A DNA stretch of 64,000 bases from Entoloma clypeatum (lineage: Eukaryota; Basidiomycota; Agaricomycetes; Agaricales; Entolomataceae), in NCBI GenBank assembly GCA_963565915.1, contig OY751487.1, forward strand, positions 372,001-436,000. The letters are read 5' to 3'. Position numbers and translations under genes: made by a program. The notes below the pieces were generated by a model, which was not told the origin of the DNA, searched no databases, and saw nothing but the letters and a program-made list of their open reading frames with translations. Shown one piece after another: positions 32,101 to 45,070 of the stretch. Every line of letters begins with the position of its first letter. Positions within the stretch are counted from its first letter, which is position 1.

Positions 32101-33045
32101 ATCTCTCCGATGCTTTCTTTTCAAAGACTGATAGATATTTGTGATATTTCTGGGGGACAACCTGTTCCGCCGGTACTTCATCTGAGGGTTCTCCCTTAGC
32201 TGCCCTGAGCATGTGGATTACTTCCTCCTTCACTTCTTCCTCATTTCCTTCTACTACTTCTTCCATCCTTCCACCCCATCTGGTCCTTGCAGTTTTATTT
32301 AAGTAATGTGTTCGACGCATGCCACATTCTTCTGGACCTCTTGATAATTTAATTTCCGCTTTTTCCCAATCGATTTCTGGATTATGATGTTTCAGCCAAG
32401 TATGTCCAACGATAATTTTAGCTTTTCCTAGGTTGCATGCTTCAAACACTGCTATCTCCACGTGTCCTTTATACCGCATAGCCATGACTGCTTCGTGTGT
32501 GATCGAACCTCCTTGGTTAAGCATGCCATCAACGTTGTAGACCCAAATGGGGAAAGGTAGTTCCCTTAATTTAATGTTGTTCTTTTTGGCGAAGTCCAAA
32601 TCTATGAACATCCCTGTCGCCCCTGAGTCTAATAATGCTTCAACATCAAATGTGTGTTTGTCCTGCAACGTTTCCAGCGTGATTTTCATCATAAGCTCCT
32701 TTTCCACAGAAGCGGATCGAATAAAAGATGGTTCCCCCATAGAGTCTGTTTGCCTAGTTAAATTATCTGATTCTTCGCAACAGGGAATTAAGCATTCATC
32801 CGTAGGGGACAAACCAAGCCTCGTTGCCGAGGGCTCCCCAATGATATAGTTTACAAGCGTATCTAAGTCCGATTCATCTGTGCTATTTTTTTGGGTTTTT
32901 ACCTTTTTGGGTTTGTCCAATAGTATTTTATTGTATGTAACTGCTGCGTCCGTAAGCTTTTGAAACCAAGAATTTACAGTGTCTTTATGTATGTAAGAGT
33001 CTATAGGCAATTGTTCATATCGATTTGTCAGAGCCAGCGGGGGAA
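29123..33045 (-). pseudogene. gypsy pol: protease, RT, RNase H, integrase, chromodomain (broken)
   Basis: It opens in the –1 frame relative to gag. The protease site is ALLDSGATGMFID. Reverse transcriptase has NNYPLPLIPELIDKL and MDLRWGYNNV, but the catalytic motif reads VVIYIDNILVA: the second Asp of YIDD is Asn (codon 31577–31579). RNase H has RVESDASDFATGAI. Integrase has HPGQWKTLELVTRNYWWP, TADFIVGLP and TSDRGPQFVA. The C-terminus is a chromodomain (VIDSRLKRGKLEYLVQWEG). TGA codons fall at 31319–31321 (NFY-stop-RFVKDFS) and 29753–29755 (FAE-stop-MKK). The true stop is TAG at 29123–29125. Confidence 0.92.
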
Positions 33046-34143
33046 TTACTGGTTGACGTTTACAAAATCCTGCTGCGCTGCAGCCTGTCCGTTGTTCTGA
33101 GCCAGTTGGCCCTGCTGTCCATTATTAGCTTGGCGCGCTTGACGCCTCACGTTGATCTGTCTCAAAATTTCCTCCTCCTCTTGTTTGTCAATCTGTTTGA
33201 TCATTGCTGCTTGTACCCTGCGCTGTGGCCATCTGCAATCTCGGGCAAAATGCCCCTGTCCGCCACAGTTATAACAATTACCAGTGCGTCTCTGGTTCCT
33301 ATCGACGTCCATTGCATTTGGATCCCGTCGTGGTTGCTGCTGTTGTTGTTGTTGACCGTTTTGTTGTTGAGGACGGTACCCCCCATTCTGTTGTTGCCCA
33401 AAGGGCCTCTGTTGCTGCTGTTGTCCATATGCGGGCCGATTGCCCCATGTGTTACGTTGTTGTCCAAAGTTATTGCCAGTCCTCATGCCTGGTCTTGCTG
33501 CGAAGGTCTCTTCCGCTCTGCCGATTGCCAAAATTTCTTCACAGGTGCCCTGCACCGTGGACTTTCTCCTCCCTTGCTGGAAGAGTTGTTGCATGATAGA
33601 TTCCTTGGCGTTCCTTTCCAAAAGGGTTACACCGTGCCTTTTCTCAATCTTGCCCTTGATCACCAGGGTCCCGAATTGCGTAATCCAATCATCGGTCTTC
33701 ATTGAACCTTGCTTAAAGCTCTCGATTTTGGATCGGGCCCATTCGATCTCAGTGGTGGGACGAAACCTCGTTGTGATTTCACTGACTAGCTCTCAGTACA
33801 TTGGCCAATCTTCTGATTCCATACATTGATTCAAACGGGTTTCCCCGTAAACTCCTGCCATGGGACCGTCCAATCACGACCACACTGCAATGCACACTTC
33901 TTCTTCTCCATTGAATAGCTCTCGGTTGACCCTGAGCCATGCGAGCATCTTAGTCCACCATACTGTGAACGTTGCTTTGGATCCATTGTATTTGCCGGGA
34001 TCCCATGGCGACTTCTAATTTCCTTCCATGATTGTTGTTTTGTGGGGGGGGGGGTGATTGAACAGTGGTATCGGAGGTAAGGGTGATGGTGCGTGGTGTT
34101 GTTCAAATTCTTCGTCGAATTGGGCATTGGTGCCTTCGGCCAT
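33046..34143 (-). pseudogene. gypsy gag (broken)
   Basis: The ATG at 34143 begins MAEGTNAQFDEEFEQHH. A run of about 14 C (plus-strand G run near 34045–34058) shifts the frame, after which gag reads GKYNGSKATFTVWWTKMLAW in another frame. TGA codons interrupt VWS-stop-LDGPMAG (33874–33876) and WPMY-stop-ELVSEI (33793–33795). The 3' half (33702–33046) contains the zinc knuckle CYNCGGQGHFARDCRW between Gln-rich stretches. It ends with QDFVNVNQ and TAA; pol continues in the –1 frame. Confidence 0.88.
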
Positions 34144-34387
34144 GATGGTGTGATGAGGGGGAGTGGTTGTTTTTTGAACAGTAGTACCTTGCATCGGGCG
34201 CGCGACCCTGTTCTAATGCTTAGGCGAGAAAAAATCAAAAACCCAAAGAGCGATCTGTTTACCCAGGTAGCCGATTTACCCGAGCAAAGGAAGATCTAGG
34301 AAAAATGAAGTCCACGAGGTCAGATCCCCTACGCGCGCTGGACTGGTCGATATCCTGAAATAGTGTCGGGGGTTAGAACACCTTTTG

Positions 34388-35052
34388 CTTGGGGCAGCAA
34401 GCAGTGCTCCTACCAGCTCAGATGGTCATTCTGAGTGTCAGAACATATACCTATACATAAATACTGCTCCAAGCGTTGGTTGTACAACTTGTGAATACTG
34501 TAGATTGAATAAGAAACATGAGGAAATGAGGAAAGCTAAAAAATGATGTATTTCTCACCTAGCAACATGATAAAGATATATGGTGAGCTAGAGTACATGC
34601 CAGGGATATATATAATGGTGTAGGAAAAGGACCAAAGGTAATCGGAGATGTGTGGAAACCGGAGGATGAGATATAGTCGTGAAGTAAAGGTCAAACCGAT
34701 TCAATTAGGCAATTGATCAATTTGATGTAGTCCATCAGTCTCTGCTCACAATGTTCTGAGCGCCATATCTCACCTTCTAGCTTCCACACATCTCTGATTA
34801 TCTTCGGACCTTTTCCTATACCATTATATATATCCCTGGCATGTACTATAGCTCACCATATATCTTTATCATGTTGCTAGGTGAGAAATACATCATTTTT
34901 CAGCTTTCCTCATTTCCTCATGTTTCTTATTCAATCTACAGTATTCACAAGTTGTACAACCAACGCTTGGAGCAGTATTTATGTATAGGTATATGTTCTG
35001 ACACTCAGAATGACCATCTGAGCTGGTAGGAGCACTGCTTGCTGCCCCAAGG
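34388..35052. repeat. Long near-perfect inverted repeat (~290-bp arms)
   Basis: The left arm begins CTTGGGGCAGCAAGCAGTGC at 34388 and runs to about 34680. The right arm is its reverse complement and ends GCACTGCTTGCTGCCCCAAG at 35052. The outer ~240 bp of the arms differ at about three positions; differences pile up near the ~80-bp loop (about 34680–34760). There is no coding content. It abuts the 5'-truncated gypsy element on its left. Confidence 0.9.
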
Positions 35053-36851
35053 TCAGTACAGGCAATTTCGCTGTTACCACTATATTCCACTCACTCCAAT
35101 GCATGGATAAGCTTATTTTATTGAATGTGCTGTCTTTGGGGCTTTATTCACAGGTAGAACTTAGGGGAAAGTGCTCAAGAACATCCATTGGAAGGTATGT
35201 TCTCCTCCTCCTCTTGACCGCTTTCCCCCCTACCTTATGACCTCCATCTCAAGGCACAGGCTCCTATCTACCACAGGGGACATATTACAGTCTATTACCA
35301 CCATTTCCAATGTACCTGGGCATGGGTGTGGGTAGTGCTCCTGATTTCTACCACATCACGATTCCTACAGATTTGGCTAGTGAGGCTATTTTGGGCTAGT
35401 ACTAGTGCCTACCGCCAACATGTCGCCAAGAGACCAAAGACTATGGTTTTTTCTCATTCTCAATGGTATTGGGCTTAGTTTTGTAATCATTATGTACATC
35501 ATCTGTAATGTATTCTAGCACTTTCATAATGAATGAATAACTAATCAAGTCTTCAGGCTAGTTGGACTTGTTATCTAGTGACGAGCAAAATAGCTCCAAA
35601 TAGATCAATAGCTTTTTGTGGAAATGCTGATGCATAAGTGCGCTTTTTTTGACCTTTTATCATCCACCCCTTCCCTATGTACCTCTCCCATATGTATTTT
35701 ATGTATTATACATGATTTATGTACTACAGGATCAAATATTAGAGCCCTAAATCCACAAGGTCCGACATCATGTACAACAGTGAGCAACATAGCCCAAACA
35801 ACGCTAAGGGTGGTCGGCGGCTGTGTCGGTCAAGAACCCTGATTTTCAACCGATCGGTGTGGAGGGGTAACCATATCCGGAAAGATCAACAGATTGATCG
35901 CTGCATGCATTATAATGGCATCAGAGGAATTATATTGTTGCTTACAGTGTAATTATAATGCCGGCCAGAAATGATACGACAGATAGCATTATAATGGACA
36001 TGGTATTATAATGTTCAAATGGCCTCCTCTTAGGGAGGGGACATTATAACGCGGCCCCCAGTAACTACTGGGAAACATTATAAAACTCTTACATGGATGC
36101 CTCATAACATGTACTGTACCCATACACCCACCGCCTCCCCTCTGACTGTCTCGTCATCCCAATGTGGCTTGGGAAGCCAGGTGTATAAGAGCCCTTTGGT
36201 CAGTCTCCCGCTCCATTAACAGTACTTAACTTCTGTATACTGACAATTCTGGCAATTCATAGGTTAACTATGATAGCTCCTGTTCCCCCTACATTCCTTC
36301 TCACTGATGCCATCGCAGCCCAAGGTTATAATCAATAATCATCCGGTCCATCCAGACTCCCTAATCACAACACATGAGCCCTCAGTTGCTGCGGGTGAAA
36401 ACCCCTAGGTATGTTCCTGTCTCGTTGCATACCTATGGTTTCCGCAACTAATTCTGTCCACTTAGAGCCTACCTGTAAGTTACAGGTTAATCTAGCTAGT
36501 CCCCGTACACATAGGCGTCAGCGCGTGGTCCACCACCGCTGATCCTGAACTTTGTTACATGGATGTAACGATTATGGAGGGACCTAGTGATATGATGTGC
36601 ATGTCATGCTAATTTTCTCTCAAGCTGGTTGAGGTATACTAAAGATGACTTATCACATGAAGGCAACATGAAGCTCACTTCGGAACCAAAGGTCAGTCTT
36701 CCCTTGCTCCTATGATGCCTGCTGGTCGACGCGTACATCATAAACATCATAAATGAAATAATATTTAGGTCCAAAAACAATTTGTATTTCCGATATTGCG
36801 GTTAAGTATGTAAAAAAAATGTGAAAATCCCTGTTTAAAAATAGGGCAAAT
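35053..36851. other. Long spacer with a cluster of CATTATAATG palindromes
   Basis: No gene is recognised in 1.8 kb. A cluster of palindromic words sits at 35908–35917 and 35987–35996 (CATTATAATG), with one-to-three-mismatch forms at 35951, 36004, 36042 and 36076. Downstream, near 36181–36190, GTATAAGAGCCC looks like a TATA element and the surrounding sequence could be a decayed LTR, but I found no partner copy. The last ~200 bp before 36852 should contain the TYR1 promoter. Confidence 0.45.
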
Positions 36852-38616
36852 ATGCTCACCGTCGACCCTCGCGTCACTCCTGCCTCCCCGCGCGATGCCC
36901 AACCCACTATCGGTCTCATCGGAATGGGCGCCATGGGCAGGATGTATGCCAAATATTTATCCAATGCTGGTTGGCTAAAGTACGTGGGGTGACTGGTGTC
37001 CATCAGCATGTGGCCCTGAAGCTGATACCCCACTTTCTTCTTCCAACTACATATATATCAGAATCCACGTCTGCGACCGCTCTTCGAATTACGAAACTCT
37101 GAAAAATGAGTTTGCCGGGACACCGGGAATCACCCCGCTTGTGGATGGACATGCTGTCGCGAGGTCGTCGGATTTCTTGATGTATTCGGTGGAGGCAGAG
37201 TTCATTGAGAGGGTGGTGAAGGAGTATGGACCGTGTAAGCGTTCTCAACCAACTCCCGTGATGTTTTGGCTGATGAGCTGGAAGCCACGAAGCTGAACGC
37301 GATCGTCGCAGGGCAGACTTCCGTCAAGGCCCCCGAGAAAGCGGCGTTCGAGAAATACTTGCCAGAGGACACATATATCGTGTCGTGTCACTCGTTGCAT
37401 GGGCCGACCGTGAACCCTACCGGGCAACCACTTGTGTGTCCGTTTCCTCCTGTTTTTGCGCATATATTGACGAGAAACTAGGTCTTGATCCAACACCGCG
37501 CCCCACCGGAAGCTCTCACACTCGTAGAATCCATCTTCTCAGCCTTCAACTCCCGCTATGTATACCTCTCTTACGAGGAACACGACCTCGTCACCGCAAA
37601 CACCCAAGCTGTGACACATGCCGCCTTCCTGAGGTAACACCCACCTCTACTGCAAAAGGCGCATATATTGATGATCTCATAGCATGGGTACTGCCTGGTG
37701 CTCTTCCATGTCCTACCCCTGGACACAAGGACTCTACATCGGCGGTATCGAGACCGCCAAAGTGAACATCACCGTACGGATCTACTCGAATGCATGGCAT
37801 GTCTACGCTGGGCTCGCCATCCTCAACCCCTCTGCAAAGACACAGATCGACCAGTACGCCAAGAGCGCAACGGAGTTGTTCAAGCTGATGCTCGCCGGCG
37901 GGAACGGGAAGAAGGAGGCGGAAAAAGAATTGCGGAGGAGGATAGAATGGGGAAGGGGGGTCGTGTTTGGGGATGGCCTTGGTAACGATGACGACGCAGG
38001 AACAAGCAAGACCAAGAAGAAAAGCAAGAGAAGACCGATTTTGCTCTCCCAAGAGCTTCTGGACAGATTCAGCATAGGGACGCTTGCCTCCACCGACTTG
38101 GACTCGTCCGCCCCACCGTCACCCGTCGACACTAGGGCGACGCCTCCAACAAAGTACCGCGCCAACTCCCACCTGTCCCTCCTCGCCATGGTTGACTGTT
38201 GGGCACACCTTGGCATCAACCCCTACCGCCACCTCGCCCTTGCCGCCACACCCATCTTCCGGCTCTTCCTCGGCGTCGCCGAGCACCTCTTCCTCGCGCC
38301 CGCCTCTCCCTCCTCGCACATCCTGCACTCCACCGACAGCACCGCGCCGAGCCTGCTGTCACTCTCCCTGCACTCGGCACTGCACGACACGTGGCACCGC
38401 GCGGACGATCTCGAGTTCATAATCGCGGCGCGTGGGTGGGCGCAGTGTGTTGCATTTGGGTCGTTTGAGCTATACAAGCGGCGGTTTGAGGAGACGAGGG
38501 GATTCTTTGAGGGGATGTTTGCTGAGGCGAAGGTGAAGGGGAGTGAGATGATTGAGGCGATTATGGAGACGGAGGTCAAGAGGGAAGAGGAGGAGAGGGA
38601 TGAAGAGGAGACATAG
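36852..38616 (+). CDS. TYR1: Prephenate dehydrogenase (NADP+)
   Basis: Five exons: 36852–36979, 37062–37234, 37285–37433, 37482–37633 and 37683–38616. They total 1,536 nt, giving 511 residues with consistent phases. The N-terminal Rossmann motif is IGLIGMGAMGRMYAKYLS. Strongly conserved TYR1 blocks follow: KIHVCDR, FLMYSVEAEFIERVVKEYGP, AIVAGQTSVKAPEKAAFEKY, IVSCHSLHGPTVNPTGQPL, EEHDLVTANTQAVTHAAFLS, and RIYSNAWHVYAGLAILNP. The C-terminal region has a basic patch (KTKKKSKRR) and an acidic tail. The enzyme converts prephenate to 4-hydroxyphenylpyruvate in tyrosine biosynthesis, in the cytosol. It is single-copy housekeeping in fungi and converges with PRP4. Confidence 0.95.
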
Positions 38617-39070
38617 GGCCGGCATTGTATGTTGATATTTTCAATAGAACTTACCTGGATTACTTGCAGTCAGTGGCTCGCACAAGTCTTTAAAATGAAG
38701 TACCTGACTCTTTCCCATTGCTTGCAGGTCCTTTTAGAATATCGGGAAACCTTTCATTTATCCTCCCTGAATAGGTGTTGGTGAATGAGTGGTGGGTTGG
38801 ATTCCCAATGCAACCCTCTAAAGTTTGCATTCCAATTTCCCTCCCCTTTATTCTCTGAGAAGGATGCCTTGGTGATGCACCAAAGTTTGTGCTACTAAAC
38901 AATTTACTGATGTTCACCCAACTATGTAAACAACAGATCGCAATTGTTATCCTACAATTCTATAAAGTATCACAACCACAGCACGTACATACCGCCTCGG
39001 AGTCCCAGCGACTATAACTTAACAAGCACCAGATTCTTTTTTTTTATCACTTTCAAGCAACCACACTCCA
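38617..39070. other. Intergenic between convergent TYR1 and PRP4
   Basis: No gene is seen. It holds the two 3' UTRs. A T-run near 39038–39046 lies on the TYR1 side of the PRP4 stop. Confidence 0.5.
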
Positions 39071-41688
<2,618 letters not shown>

Positions 41689-43255
41689 GTTTAAGAAAGG
41701 ATAATTGGGGGGCACCGAACGATGGAAAGAAGGAGAAGAGGATGGGTTATAGGAATGCAAAGAGTTGGGATAATCTTGATGGACTCGAAAAAGAGGTCAA
41801 GACGGACTCGTTTGTTTGGTGTTGTGTGCGATAACTGGCCCGAGCGGTGGAACCCCCATTTTTAAGCTTATCATAGCGCACACCGAGGTACAATACAACG
41901 AGAATAGCCAACTCAACGTGTGGTCTAGTAGAACAAATGTTTCACTGATGAATATTTTGTGAGTGCGCGCAACTATGTTCTAGACCGGCCAGGATAACAA
42001 GCCAAAGCATGGATCCATTATGCTAAAGGTATCTCTACATTTTCTGGTAGCTGAGTAATGGGCAGACCATTTGAAAATGGGAGCGTGGCTTACCAGCAGC
42101 ATTTACTGAAGGGTTCCAAACAACAGCGCTTGGTGTCGGGGCACCAAGCCACCTTCGGAGGGCACTTCCTACGTGGCTCCAGCGCAGAGAGTGACAATGC
42201 AAAGGTGCTGACAGCACAGAAAGAGATGGAAAAGATCAGAATACAGGAGAAGTGCATAGTGAATCGTTTAGGTGTGTCTGGAGGTGACTAACGCACCCCT
42301 TGGCCCGATAGTGACGATACCGAGCTCGGAGATGGACGGCAAAGTGAGTTGGTGGGGAAATGTACAAGACAAGTACAGTGTATACTGTATACTCACGGTC
42401 TGTCGGGGCAAGTTGGCCCTGTGTTTCCCATGAGGCCCGGCGTCGCGGACTCTGGTACACCAATTGAACCTTCTAAGGCACTGGTGGCAACGCTCACCTC
42501 CTCAGGATTCTCGCCCCGTCCGTTTTCAAACAAGTGCACCCCTCAGACGTTGACCCACTCTCAGCGTCAAGTACTTTCTGATGACACCCGACGCGCGGGG
42601 TATGCGCGGTTTCGACATCATCACTCCTTCCTCCTTCCCGCTGTTCGCCACCACACCCGCAGGGACGGCACGCCCCATAATTTGTCTCGTCTACAAACAT
42701 CTTCAGCACCACGTATAAGATGAGGATAGGAAATATATTTGGGGGATGATAGTCGTGCTTGTCGCTATCGTCAAGAAGGTATGCCTCAACTCCGGAGGAT
42801 CATTTCGCCCCCCTGACGTTTTGAATAAACTTCTCGAGGTCGCTCCTTCGTAGATTATCATTGGTCGCATGACTGAGCGTGTCCAGAATGTGTCCAAGGG
42901 CCGCATCTTGAAAGACGGGGATTGTCTTATCACCTCTGGCCTCAAGGACCAAAGTTGATGGGTCAGGATGTGGTGGTTGCATGTCGGTCTGTGCGGTCCA
43001 GTATCCGGCTATGATGATGCTCGTTACGAGCATCTTCGAAGCGGAATGAAGACGGCCGGACACGCTTGTATTAGAATCAATGTTAAAAGCATTCAAGAGT
43101 CCACACGATGTCTTTCCATTTACTTGGTGTGCTATGGCGTTCCGAGTCGCTGGTTTGGTGGAGGGATTGAGGTACTCGTTATCCTTGTGACAACATGGTT
43201 TGTTTCGGATTCAATTTGGTGTTTAGAATCGTGCAAGGTGGTTCTCGAGGACGAG
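41689..43255. other. Spacer left of the gypsy insertion; small possible ORFs
   Basis: No recognised gene. A minus-strand 98-codon frame (43096–42800) contains a hydrophobic segment (KMLVTSIIIAGYW) and then a soluble stretch, and could be a small secreted protein. On the plus strand a frame open from 42968 runs to the LTR and, if the element is removed, continues ELGICKDLNTLMNNPLNGRL to a stop at about 49390. Neither is supported by a known domain. Confidence 0.35.
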
Positions 43256-43260
43256 CTCGG

Positions 43261-43435
43261 TGTTACGATCTCCCGAGCACATGACCTGATTGACATACAT
43301 ACTAACGTAGTTGTAAGACATTCGGTAGTTTCGAGCTGGTTAATACCACCGCCTTCACTTTCTTGCTCGAGCGATCCAGGGCAGTGCGGCACGCCTGGGT
43401 TGTTGTGTGAGATCTGCCACAAGCGTCGCCTAACA
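43261..43435 (+). repeat. 5' LTR of the right gypsy element
   Basis: 175 bp, begins TGTTACGATCTCCCGAGC and ends CGTCGCCTAACA. It differs from the 3' LTR only at 43427 (C here, T at 49319, in a CpG). The 11-mer AGTTTCGAGCT at 43327–43337 is the predicted 5' end of the transcript, because it is exactly complementary to the primer site. Confidence 0.93.
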
Positions 43436-43437
43436 TA

Positions 43438-43448
43438 AGCTCGAAACT
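43438..43448 (+). promoter_or_regulatory. Self-priming primer-binding site
   Basis: AGCTCGAAACT, two bases inside the LTR, is the exact reverse complement of AGTTTCGAGCT at 43327–43337 in the LTR. In Tf1-type chromoviruses the first 11 nt of the mRNA fold back onto such a site, are cleaved and prime reverse transcription. No site resembling a tRNA 3' end is present here. Confidence 0.75.
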
Positions 43449-43936
43449 TTTCACGCACCTCTCACATCACCATCGTCGAATCGACCCATTATCATCGCTG
43501 TCTCACTTCTCGTCTCTGCCGCCTACGTTCCCCATTATCTATTATCAAGTTCCCTTATTCCCCACCTCATTCACAGATTCTTTGCTTACGTGAATTGGGA
43601 TTAAAGCTTGGGTCTAGAGTCACTGCCATTGTTCGTTGTGTTTGGAAGCACTGAAGGACAAAGAGAAACGTTGAGTCCGTCTCTGTCCAAACCGAACATC
43701 AAAGGTCCGGCTGTGCTGATCTTCGGAGAGGCCCACCGAGCGCGTAAGGACAGGGTAGGCTATTGACCCTGGCGCGTGCAGTCAGCAAGTGATCCAGGCC
43801 GTATCTTCACGTACTTCGCATCTCTTCTCGAGTTGAAGGACCTCTGAGTCAGGAAGCGCTATTGACCTGATCAGACTTAGGATTACCATTTCCTATTCGA
43901 AACCCTCGCCACCCTACCCAAAATTCTTACCATACA

Positions 43937-45070
43937 ATGCTCACCATTAACGTTATCCTCGCCTTCGTCGGCGCCATCATCGCCCTGGTCCTGGGACAGG
44001 CTGGGGTCAATCGGTGGAATGCTTTCACGCAACAACAAAAGGTAGAATTCGCGCAGGCGACACGAGACTTCGTCCGCGAATTAAAAAGTGAGTTCAGAGA
44101 TGACTCGAAAATCAAGGCCGAATTGCCGGCAGACTATGAGGGGGAGCCGTCCAAGGTTGGGTTGTGGACCTGTAGGATGACTCTCTACTTTGACCAGAAG
44201 AAGGTCACAAGTCACTGGGAGCGTATTACCACCGCGCTACAGAAGATTACAGGCGGAAAGGAGAATCACGCTCAGAATTGGGCCGATCAACATATTAAAA
44301 ATCTGCTTCCGTTCAGGTTGGAACTGGACACTTGGAAGCAGACCCACGATGGACAAGATCCCTCGCCGCAGGTTGTCGCCGGGTACGTACGAGATGATGG
44401 GACCCGAGTTGCAGGTTTCACGGCCAGACCTCCATTTGCTAGCTGGACGGCGATGGTCGATGAGATGAATTACTTCTTCATCACTGCGGAAACCCAGACC
44501 AATGCTATCGAGAAAATCAAAGCTGTCAAGCAGGGTACCCGCATGATTGAGGAATACTGGCTTGATTTCAACGCCTGGATGGAACTCACCGGGTTTAACG
44601 AGGTAGCCCTGGTTGAAGCTTTCAAAGAAGGGCTGAAGCCAGCTCTCGGTAGGAAACTGGTGGAGGTTGCGCAGCTGAAGACGACGGATAAGTTGGAAAC
44701 CTGGGTTTTGAGAGCTACCGAGTTCGAGCGATCCCAGAGAGAGGCCGATCGTCAATATGGTAGAGCTCGCGAGTCGGCAAAGGTTCACGTGTCGACTCCA
44801 AAACCTCAGGCAACCCACTCGACTCAGGCTTCCACCCCACATCCAAGGGAAGATGCAATGGACATCGACCATGCGCGAAGGAATAAGTTATGCTTTAACT
44901 GTGGGAAACCTGGTCATCTAGCCTGAGACTGCCGTTCACCCAAGAAGGAGACTGAATTCACCAATAGGCAATGTGAAAAGAATCTTGAGGCATTAAAAAC
45001 TCTGTCCAATGAAGAATTAGGGGCATACTACCATAAACAGATGGAGGATTTTCGCAAGGGCAGGGAGTAA
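43937..45070 (+). pseudogene. gypsy gag with N-terminal hydrophobic segment
   Basis: It begins MLTINVILAFVGAIIALVLG, a strongly hydrophobic N-terminus resembling a signal anchor, then a polar capsid-like region (FVRELKSEFRDDSKIKAELP, MIEEYWLDFNAWMELTGFNE). The zinc knuckle reads CFNCGKPGHLA-stop-DC: TGA at 44924–44926 replaces the Arg seen in relatives. The frame then continues to EDFRKGRE and TAA at about 45068. Pol lies in the –1 frame. Apart from the single TGA the gag is intact. Confidence 0.88.

Larger units (their letters stand above)
28823..34387 (-). mobile_element. Ty3/gypsy chromodomain retrotransposon, 5' LTR missing
   Basis: Minus-strand order is gag, protease, reverse transcriptase, RNase H, integrase, chromodomain and 3' LTR, the chromovirus arrangement. 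Four in-frame TGA codons, a homopolymer frameshift in gag and a mutated catalytic Asp make it dead. No match to the 3' LTR is found at the 5' end: a long inverted repeat begins at about 34388 where the 5' LTR would be expected. It shares the GGGGGTAA-TGTTAyGATC border with the gypsy element at 43261–49327, so the two are related lineages. Confidence 0.88.

Noticed and set aside
36180..36640. Possible decayed LTR upstream of TYR1 with a TATA-like element
   Set aside because: No matching copy in the window and no clear borders; it could equally be the TYR1 upstream region. Mentioned only in the spacer entry.
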